Assembly: GCA_964633825.1 (NCBI GenBank)
Contig: CAZWHE010000085.1
Coordinates: 1 to 16,471 of the forward strand
DNA length: 16,471 nt
Direction: 5' to 3'
Source of the DNA: CAZWHE01 sp964633825
GTDB lineage: Bacteria > Planctomycetota > B15-G4 > CAYZWU01
Part shown: positions 8,695 through 16,471 of the stretch, in pieces
Position numbering within the stretch: position 1 is the first letter of the stretch
How the letters are laid out: each line of letters begins with the position of its first letter
Notes under the pieces: model-generated
What the model saw: the letters and a program-made list of their open reading frames with translations, nothing else
Databases searched by the model: none
What the model was told of the DNA's origin: nothing
Program-made: the position numbers and the translations under genes

Positions 8695-9295
8695 GGGAAT
8701 CTCCCTCTTCTCCATCCACTTCCTTGAAGAGCCAGGCGCGTGTGAAGTCCCAGTCCCGCTTGACGGTTGCCGTGGAAACGTCCAGAACCTTGGCCGTCTC
8801 CTCGATGGTCATTCCCACGAAAAAGCGGAGCTCCACAACGGCCAAGAGCCGTGCGTTGCTTTCATCGGACCCGAGCTTCTCGAGAGCCCTGTCGAGGGCT
8901 TCCAGATCGTCGGACGGAATCTTCAGTGCGGAAGGCGTATCGGCGGCCTGCTCGGAGGGGAGGAGGGAGAAGGGACGGCGGCCGCGTCCGCGCTTGGCTG
9001 CCTTTTTCTTTCGGGCCTCTTCGACCAGGATGCGGCGCATGGCGCGGGCCGCTGCGCCGAAGAAGTGTCTGCGGTTTTCCCACTGCGCTTCGCCGTCCGG
9101 AACGAGATGCAGGTATGCCTCGTGGACGAGGGCCGTGGTCTGCAGGGTCTGGCCAGGCCGTTCTTTACGCATGGCCTGATGCGCCATGGTGTGCAGTTCC
9201 CGGTATACCTTCGCGAGGAGCTTGTTCCAGGCCCCCTGGCTGCCGTCGGAAACGGAAGCGAGCAGTTCCGTAACGTTCTCCTGAGTGCCGGGCAT
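8672..9295 (-). CDS. ECF sigma factor, TIGR02999 type (sigma 1)
   Basis: The protein has 207 residues from the ATG chosen at 9295. It matches the TIGR02999 ECF family closely. ENVTELLASV opens region 2, followed by RPGQTLQTTALVHEAYLHLV and NRRHFFGAAARAMRRILVEEARKKKAAKRG. Region 4 is RLLAVVELRFFVGMTIEETAKVLDVSTATVKRDWDFTRAWL. The family recruits RNA polymerase to specific promoters and is commonly encoded beside Hanks-type kinases, as here. The acidic DxED-type patch of ordinary ECF region 2.2 is absent: QTTA stands before LVHE. Longer starts exist at 9304 and 9373. The 9373 start would sit only a few bases after the candidate -10 box, and its extra residues do not look like the family. AGGA precedes the chosen start by 8 nt. 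Confidence 0.9.
   Translation of the reverse strand: MPGTQENVTELLASVSDGSQGAWNKLLAKVYRELHTMAHQAMRKERPGQTLQTTALVHEAYLHLVPDGEAQWENRRHFFGAAARAMRRILVEEARKKKAAKRGRGRRPFSLLPSEQAADTPSALKIPSDDLEALDRALEKLGSDESNARLLAVVELRFFVGMTIEETAKVLDVSTATVKRDWDFTRAWLFKEVDGEEGDSHERVEED
8701..8708 (-). promoter_or_regulatory. ribosome binding site deciding the kinase 1 start
   Basis: On the minus strand AGAGGGAG (8708-8701) ends 6 nt before the ATG at 8694. It lies inside the last codons of the sigma factor gene. The competing ATG at 8715 has AAGGAAG about 3 nt away, a less favourable spacing. Confidence 0.5.
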
Positions 9296-9387
9296 GGCTT
9301 GCATCCTGAAAAAGACGGAAGAGATCGGATTCCGAAGACTCGTGCCGAGACCTTCCGAAACGGCCGACGTCATATCATAGATATCCT

Positions 9388-9416
9388 ATTATAGGGGAAA
9401 AGATGAAAAGGAGGAA
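9388..9416 (-). promoter_or_regulatory. candidate promoter of the sigma 1-kinase 1 operon
   Basis: A perfect TATAAT occurs on the minus strand at 9393-9388. Seventeen bases upstream is TTCCTC (9416-9411), a poor -35 match. Transcription would begin near 9381, leaving a leader of about 85 nt to the chosen sigma start. The missing -35 suggests either an activator or recognition by an alternative sigma, perhaps the operon's own. Confidence 0.35.
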
Positions 9417-9424
9417 GGATGCGC

Positions 9425-9448
9425 TGAGCGGGGATCGAGCCCGGCTCA
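9425..9448 (-). terminator. possible hairpin terminator of the radical SAM gene
   Basis: TGAGC (9425-9429) pairs with GCTCA (9444-9448), then after a G-G mismatch GGG (9431-9433) pairs with CCC (9440-9442) around a 6-nt loop. It covers the radical SAM stop codon. The minus strand after it is pyrimidine-rich (CCTTCCTCC, then TTTTC) but has no immediate U-tract, so termination is uncertain. Confidence 0.3.
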
Positions 9449-11425
9449 CCGTCGTGACTCGATACTTTCTTGACAAGGGCAGAGCTCCTGACAATTCGTC
9501 ACGATGAGCCATGTGAGACTCTCGGGCAGCCCGGCGACCGCCTCGCGTACGACGTTTGCCTCTTCGGCCAGGACGATCCTTACACGCCCTTGATAACGTT
9601 TGATTCTCTTGAGGAATCTGGTCAGAGCCCCGTCCTCGATAGTGATCAGACGGTCTAGATTGACCAACAACTCTCCTCCCTGATTCTTTAAATATCTTCC
9701 GATCTTATTTCCCAGAACTTTGGCATTGACCTTGTCGAGGATGCCATCGAGCGTCACCAGGACGGGCGTCTGGCCCCATTTGATGTCGAGTTCCAGTAGA
9801 TTTGAAAGCCTCTTCCCTTTCAAACGTTCCACAACGAGCTCTTTTGCCGACATACGATACTTTGTTCTCTTGAGCCCGGGCTGGTAGTTGTTTTTTCCGC
9901 CGGAGACCCGGGCGGCCTCCCTGTGCGCGAAAGCCAGGGCCACGGCCGTCAGGATCCTCTGCTTGAACGACATGGGTCCCAGTTCCTCCTCGTACTTTGC
10001 AACGACTTCCTCGGCCAAGCGGAGGGTCCTGGCGTTGTGGGCGAACCGTTTCAACGCCGCCAGGGCGGGACGGTACTTGTTCGCGTACTCCTTCATGAGC
10101 GTCCGCCTCTTCGCCATGTACTGATCCTTGAATCCGGCCATGGTTCTGTATCCCCGGATGACCGTGTCGCATATGCGAAGCAGCGACGCTCCCTGCCTGT
10201 CGTAATCGAAGCGAAACGCCTCCCGGAGGATACGCTTCGATTCTTCGGGGGAGAAGTGCGGATGGTCGAACCAGATCTCGTGCTGGCCGTGCCGTTCCTC
10301 GTAAGGAACGTCTTTCCTCAGGATGTTTCTTTTATCGTAGTTCCGGTAGAGCGCCGTCCCCGGCGAGGGACCGAGCTGCATGAACTGGACGAGATCGGAT
10401 TCGAGGTCCACGGCGAACCTTATGTCTTCCCAGATCGACTCCTTGTCGTGCTGCTCGAGGAACAGGATCGCCGAGGCAAGGACGGTGATGCCATGATCGC
10501 GAAGCTCGCGGATCAGCGGCTTCAGCTCGATGCCCCTGTTTTTCTCGTACATCTCGTATTTCGATTCCACGCCGATCCAGAGGAATGTCACGCCCAGGCG
10601 CGCCAGAAACTCCACACCGACTTCCACGACAGTCTCAGCGGAGCTGAAAATGCTGAAGCGGTAGTGCTTGCCGTGCTCCTCCATGAGCCGCAACAATTCA
10701 CGCGCCCGCTCGGGATATTTGAGAAAGTTCTCGTCCATGATGGCGAACTCGTTGAAGCCGAGTTTCTTTTCGATCTGCAGGCAGATGTCGAAGAGTTCCT
10801 GCCCCGTCTGGAAATAGGGCGTATACTCCTTTCCGAAAAAGTGGGCCGTGCAGCAGAACCGGCAGGCGTTGGGGCAGCCCACCCCCGGGATCAGGATCGC
10901 CGTGTCGGATTTCATGGGCGCACCGAGCACGCGTCTGCCAAATGCGGAAGGCAGATTTGGATGGCTGAAAGGACGGTCTGGGTTTTCGCCGAGAAGCTTG
11001 CGAAACCACTTCACCCCTTCTCCCCGGCAGATGTGATCGTGTTCAATCAGGTTTTCGACACCGGGAATCGACGTTCCGTGGCCGCCGAGGACGATTCGGC
11101 TCGCCGGGGCGTGCTCGCGCACAAGATCGGCCATCCGCTTGGCTTTGAGAAAATTCGGTACGATGAACGAAATGCCCACGTAGTCATACCCTTTTTTGAT
11201 CTCCTTGATGAATCGCTTTTCGGAAGGAAAATCGAGAACCGAAGCAGGAACGCGGATATTCTCCGCGATGAAATACAGTCCGAAGCTCGGGTGGTTGAAA
11301 CGCGGCGAAAAGAGACCTTGCTCTCGTGTGACCTGATTGTGCAGGAGTTCCATGAGGTTCTCTTTACGGCCATATGCATCGTCCACGCCGAACGGTCCGA
11401 AAACGGAGGAAAGCAGGACTTTCAT
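9446..11425 (-). CDS. radical SAM protein with B12-binding-like N-terminus and STAS-like C-terminus
   Basis: The protein has 659 residues. Residues 1-145 resemble a B12-binding Rossmann domain (YVGISFIVPNF, RIVLGGHGTSIPG, ICRGEG), but the DxHxxG cobalamin motif is not visible. The radical SAM [4Fe-4S] motif is C184-x3-C188-x2-C191, within GVGCPNACRFCC. The barrel continues to about 400 with EFAIMDENF and FLWIGVES. A basic helical stretch (about 400-545) follows. Residues about 551-645 have the beta-alpha pattern of a STAS domain: VLVTLDGILDKVNAKVLG, then LLVNLDRLITIEDGAL and RVRIVLAEE. Substrate and product are unknown; the family includes methyltransferases, rearrangement enzymes and oxidative cyclases. 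AGGAG (11436-11432) lies 6 nt before the ATG, an ideal site. The gene reads alone on the minus strand between the two sigma-kinase modules. The fold of the C-terminal domain is my inference from its pattern. Confidence 0.85.
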   Translation of the reverse strand: MKVLLSSVFGPFGVDDAYGRKENLMELLHNQVTREQGLFSPRFNHPSFGLYFIAENIRVPASVLDFPSEKRFIKEIKKGYDYVGISFIVPNFLKAKRMADLVREHAPASRIVLGGHGTSIPGVENLIEHDHICRGEGVKWFRKLLGENPDRPFSHPNLPSAFGRRVLGAPMKSDTAILIPGVGCPNACRFCCTAHFFGKEYTPYFQTGQELFDICLQIEKKLGFNEFAIMDENFLKYPERARELLRLMEEHGKHYRFSIFSSAETVVEVGVEFLARLGVTFLWIGVESKYEMYEKNRGIELKPLIRELRDHGITVLASAILFLEQHDKESIWEDIRFAVDLESDLVQFMQLGPSPGTALYRNYDKRNILRKDVPYEERHGQHEIWFDHPHFSPEESKRILREAFRFDYDRQGASLLRICDTVIRGYRTMAGFKDQYMAKRRTLMKEYANKYRPALAALKRFAHNARTLRLAEEVVAKYEEELGPMSFKQRILTAVALAFAHREAARVSGGKNNYQPGLKRTKYRMSAKELVVERLKGKRLSNLLELDIKWGQTPVLVTLDGILDKVNAKVLGNKIGRYLKNQGGELLVNLDRLITIEDGALTRFLKRIKRYQGRVRIVLAEEANVVREAVAGLPESLTWLIVTNCQELCPCQESIESRR

Positions 11426-11621
11426 AAAGATCTCCTACGGTTGGCGGCTTGAGATGTGGGGGGGACTGAAAGAAAGCCGGCCTTGTTTCGTAAGCGTCGG
11501 TGATATCGAAATAGGGTTGTGTTGTTCACATCGAAACTCAAGTTGCCTGCATACAATTTATTGCCCATGAAGCACTCCAATGCGAGGTGACGGTCTGAAT
11601 TTATATATCCAAGCCATGAAG

Positions 11622-11640
11622 AAAAAGGCTCCTAAGAGCC
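11622..11640 (-). terminator. minus-strand intrinsic terminator without an intact gene
   Basis: Read on the minus strand, GGCTC (11640-11636), loop TTAG and GAGCC (11631-11627) form a 5-bp GC-rich stem followed at once by TTTTT (11626-11622). No U-tract exists on the other strand. It would stop a minus-strand transcript entering from the right, yet all intact genes to the right are on the plus strand. It also isolates the radical SAM promoter region from such read-through. Confidence 0.7.
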
Positions 11641-11696
11641 CGATACTCGTTATGTCGATTGAGGAAATTCGAGGATAAGGGATTGGCAGGAAGCTA

Positions 11697-11886
11697 TCAC
11701 CTCTTTAGTTTTCTCAGTCGAACGGTTGCTTGATCATAATACTCGGAATCCAGAATCTTTGAATAGGGATTCTTTTTTTCTATTGGTACAGGTGATCGTT
11801 AGAGCAGATAACTTACCGTTGGCCCGGACAGCGGCTTTCCATAAGAATAGAAAATGGACTTTATGCAATTTTATCGCTACGGGAAT
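11697..11886 (-). pseudogene. possible frameshifted remnant of a minus-strand gene
   Basis: A minus-strand frame running from 11886 towards 11734 reads VAIKLHKVHFLFLWKAAV, then NGKLSALTITCTNRKK. At an A7 run (plus T7, 11773-11779) a one-base shift enters a second frame, NPYSKILDSEYYDQ then ATVRLRKLKR, ending with TGA at 11699-11697. The joined product would be about 63 residues, basic, with a natural-looking C-terminus and a terminator some 57 nt downstream. An in-frame TGA at 11889-11887 and the lack of a good start argue that it is a fragment. I do not recognise the family, and short open frames can occur by chance. Confidence 0.3.
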
Positions 11887-11894
11887 TCACCGGA

Positions 11895-12620
11895 ATGATG
11901 CTGCGTTTGGTGTCAATGTTGTTCCTGTTGCTGAATTTTCTGGTCGTCGGCAGCCGATTCTGTCAAGCATTGGAGGGAGAGGACGAAGTTCCGCATGCCC
12001 CGAAGGAAATCGTCTACGGCACTCCAAAGATGCTCTGCAGGCTCGCCAGTCCTTCGATTAGGGAGAGCAGCGGAATTGCATGCAGCCGACGCAGAGAGGG
12101 TGTTTTCTGGACGCACAATGATTCGGGCGGCGATCCCCGCATCTATGCCTTCAACAGGAAAGGCGAGGACCTCTTCAGATGCGACGACGGGGCAAACGAT
12201 TTTGAAGCGGTTGCAGTCGATGGGGAAACCAGAACGGTATTCCTCGCGAGCAAGTGCATGTTGCCGATCAGCAAGGCCTATTCGCTGCCCATTCCCAAGC
12301 GCGGCCGGAAGTCGCACGTAACGGCTAACACCATCGCTCGGGTAAAGGTTTTCTTCCCAACGGCGATGGACATCTCTCCCGACGGGAAGCAGCTACTGCT
12401 TCTGACCTACGGCCATGCCCTGGAGTTCACACGAAGGACTGAAGAAACCTGGGCTCAGGCTCTGGCCCGTCCTCCACGAATGATCACCATGCCTGCCCGT
12501 GATCAGGGCGAAGCGGTCTGCTATGGCCTGGACGGCAAGTCGCTCTATCTGACTTCAGAAGGCGCGGCGTCCCCATTGTGGGAACTGCCCGCGAACGAGG
12601 AGAGCGAGGAACCGGAATGA
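11895..12620 (+). CDS. small secreted protein of a predicted beta-propeller family, probably shortened
   Basis: The protein has 241 residues. The N-terminus, MMLRLVSMLFLLLNFLVVG followed by SRFCQA, is a signal peptide with a likely cut near residue 25. The mature part carries RESSGIACSRRREGVFWTHN, DSGGDPRIYAFNRKG and NDFEAVAVDG, then TAMDISPDGKQLLLLTYG and GEAVCYGLDGKSLYLTSEG. These segments match a family of extracytoplasmic propeller-like proteins I know from Planctomycetota and relatives, with no assigned function. Such proteins are usually longer, and here a blade between ESSGIA and NDFEAVAVD seems missing. The ribosome site is weak (GGGA about 10 nt upstream). The next gene starts 169 nt later behind its own candidate promoter, so a shared transcript is not required. 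Confidence 0.7.
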   Translation: MMLRLVSMLFLLLNFLVVGSRFCQALEGEDEVPHAPKEIVYGTPKMLCRLASPSIRESSGIACSRRREGVFWTHNDSGGDPRIYAFNRKGEDLFRCDDGANDFEAVAVDGETRTVFLASKCMLPISKAYSLPIPKRGRKSHVTANTIARVKVFFPTAMDISPDGKQLLLLTYGHALEFTRRTEETWAQALARPPRMITMPARDQGEAVCYGLDGKSLYLTSEGAASPLWELPANEESEEPE

Positions 12621-12719
12621 GAGCCGTTTTTTATCTCCAGATGGAGTGCTTTCGTGCAAGCGCAACGTTTTATACCGGAATATTTTAACGGATCGACCCG
12701 TGGTGCCAGCTGGCCTGGA

Positions 12720-12748
12720 TTGACTCTTGGATTTCCGTGCGATAAAGT
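12720..12748 (+). promoter_or_regulatory. candidate promoter of the sigma 2-kinase 2 operon
   Basis: TTGACT (12720-12725) matches the -35 consensus at five of six bases. After 17 nt, TAAAGT (12743-12748) matches the -10 at four of six. Transcription would start near 12755, about 35 nt before the sigma 2 start. TACAAT at 12748-12753 is a better -10 but lies 22 nt from the -35. Confidence 0.4.
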
Positions 12749-12789
12749 ACAATGGCCGCAAGTCGGGATTTCTATGGAATTCCTGAATC

Positions 12790-13422
12790 ATGGTGAAAAC
12801 AGAGACTTCCCAATTCCTCCAACAGTGGCACGACGGAGACCGGCAGGGGCTCGATGCGCTGCTCGAACGCCACCTACCCTGGATCCTTGAACGAGCCCAC
12901 CATCGATTGTCTCCGCTCCTTCGCAGGAAGGCGGATACCGTCGACTATGTTCAAGATGCGATGGTCCAGTTTCTGCGATTTGCCCCTCGCTTTGTCGTTT
13001 CCAACGATGCAGCGCTCCGGGCTCTTCTCTGGAAGATCGTCGAGAACACCCTTCTGAACAAGTACGACTGGTATACGGCCCGGCGCCGCGAGATCGCCCG
13101 GGAGCGCCCCCTGCCGTCGGACACCATTCTGTCCCTCGATCCTCCCAGAGATTCGGTGAGGTCGCCCAGTCGGTCCGCCGAGCATCACGAACAGGAAGCA
13201 TGGGTACGCCTGGGCCTGGAGTTTCTCGAACCGGAGGATCGCGAGGTGCTCGTTCTGCGCAAATGGGACAGCCTCTCCTTTGCCGAGATCGGGGCGCGCT
13301 TTGGACTGACCGAAAGCGGCGCGCGCATGAAGCACAACCGCGCTCTGCGAAAGCTGGGAGACGTGATCTGGTCCTTGCGCAGCGGGAATATGGACAACCT
13401 TCTCAAAGAGGACACGGACTGA
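12790..13422 (+). CDS. ECF-type sigma factor, not TIGR02999 type (sigma 2)
   Basis: This 210-residue protein has the two-domain layout of ECF sigma factors. Region 2 covers about residues 18-105: LDALLERHLPWILERAHHRL, then ADTVDYVQDAMVQFLRFAP, where the DxxD of ordinary ECF region 2.2 is partly kept (D49, D52), and ALLWKIVENTLLNKY. Region 4 is at about 141-195: LEFLEPEDREVLVLRKWDS, with the helix-turn-helix LSFAEIGARFGLTESGARMK. The linker (about 105-135) is rich in Ser, Pro and Arg. The family differs plainly from sigma 1 in every conserved block. The ATG at 12790 has only a weak GGA upstream. The stop lies 10 nt before kinase 2, so the two genes should be co-transcribed. Target promoters are unknown. 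Confidence 0.85.
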   Translation: MVKTETSQFLQQWHDGDRQGLDALLERHLPWILERAHHRLSPLLRRKADTVDYVQDAMVQFLRFAPRFVVSNDAALRALLWKIVENTLLNKYDWYTARRREIARERPLPSDTILSLDPPRDSVRSPSRSAEHHEQEAWVRLGLEFLEPEDREVLVLRKWDSLSFAEIGARFGLTESGARMKHNRALRKLGDVIWSLRSGNMDNLLKEDTD

Positions 13423-13432
13423 AAAGAGAGCT

Positions 13433-16369
<2,937 letters not shown>

Positions 16370-16471
16370 GCTGACTCTCCACAAACTCCTCAGCCGTCTT
16401 GTACTTCGTTGGGTCTGCCTTGTTCGCCTTGTCTTTTTCAAGTAGTTTGGTTTCCTGTTCCACTTATGCTA

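Larger units (their letters stand above)
11426..11894. other. 469-nt gap, AT-richer than its surroundings
   Basis: No intact gene was found on either strand. It holds the radical SAM ribosome site (11432-11436), an AT-rich TATATAAAT-like stretch on the minus strand around 11600-11610 that could serve as a -10 region for that gene, a minus-strand terminator (11622-11640), and a possible frameshifted remnant (11697-11886). Base composition is clearly lower in GC than in the flanking genes, which suggests acquired or decaying DNA. A plus-strand frame open from 11726 runs into the next gene and is not convincing. Confidence 0.6.

Noticed and set aside
6502..8727. Plus-strand open frames of 400 and 315 codons opposite kinase 1
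   Set aside because: They mirror the kinase and TPR coding frame; translation is low complexity without a start signal.
9923..11452. Plus-strand open frame of 509 codons opposite the radical SAM gene
   Set aside because: The minus strand carries the CxxxCxxC motif and an ideal ribosome site; the plus frame has neither motif nor ribosome site.
11726..12061. Plus-strand open frame of 111 codons overlapping the start of the propeller-like gene
   Set aside because: It has no ribosome site and overlaps the signal peptide codons of a better-supported gene; its end runs into nonsense-like sequence.
12613..12634. CGG...CCG followed by TTTTTT after the propeller-like gene, as a terminator
   Set aside because: Only a 3-bp stem can form, so the T6 run alone is not enough evidence.

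Overview
The window comes from a GC-rich bacterial chromosome. It carries two paired ECF sigma factor plus transmembrane Ser/Thr-kinase-TPR modules, a long secreted beta-helix protein of a style common in Planctomycetota, and an anaerobe-type NADH-dehydrogenase (diaphorase) triad. Planctomycetota, or a neighbouring group such as Acidobacteriota, is the best guess. This rests on gene style, not on any marker gene. No tRNA, rRNA, CRISPR array or intact transposase was seen.

Positions 1-3079 (+): the last codons of an unidentified gene, then a tight three-gene operon. It encodes a NuoE/HndA-like [2Fe-2S] protein, a NuoF/HndC-like NADH-binding FMN/Fe-S subunit, and a short NuoG/HndD-N-terminal-like Fe-S protein. 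Together they form an NAD(H)-oxidising electron-input module. No catalytic partner (hydrogenase, formate dehydrogenase or Hdr-type subunit) lies downstream, so it must be upstream of the window or elsewhere. Positions 3259-5754 (+): a secreted right-handed beta-helix protein made of two tandem copies of the same module, closed by a strong terminator at 5795-5827.

Positions 5827-9295 (-): module 1, an ECF sigma factor of the TIGR02999 type followed by an overlapping kinase-TM-TPR gene. Positions 9446-11425 (-): a radical SAM protein with a B12-binding-like N-terminus and a STAS-like C-terminus. Positions 11426-11894: an AT-richer gap with a minus-strand terminator and a possible frameshifted gene remnant. 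Positions 11895-12620 (+): a small secreted protein of a predicted beta-propeller family, probably missing a blade. Positions 12790-16369 (+): module 2, a different kind of ECF sigma factor followed by a kinase-TM-TPR gene clearly paralogous to that of module 1. The window ends in a minus-strand fragment resembling phage polyvalent proteins, which appears to have replaced the end of the second kinase.

The main theme is regulation. Two homologous membrane kinases are each coupled to an unrelated sigma factor. Each kinase has its own short N-terminal domain, while the kinase core, membrane segment and TPR region are shared. A STAS-bearing radical SAM protein sits between the two modules. Kinase 2 also carries two fresh in-frame repeat expansions and an altered C-terminus.
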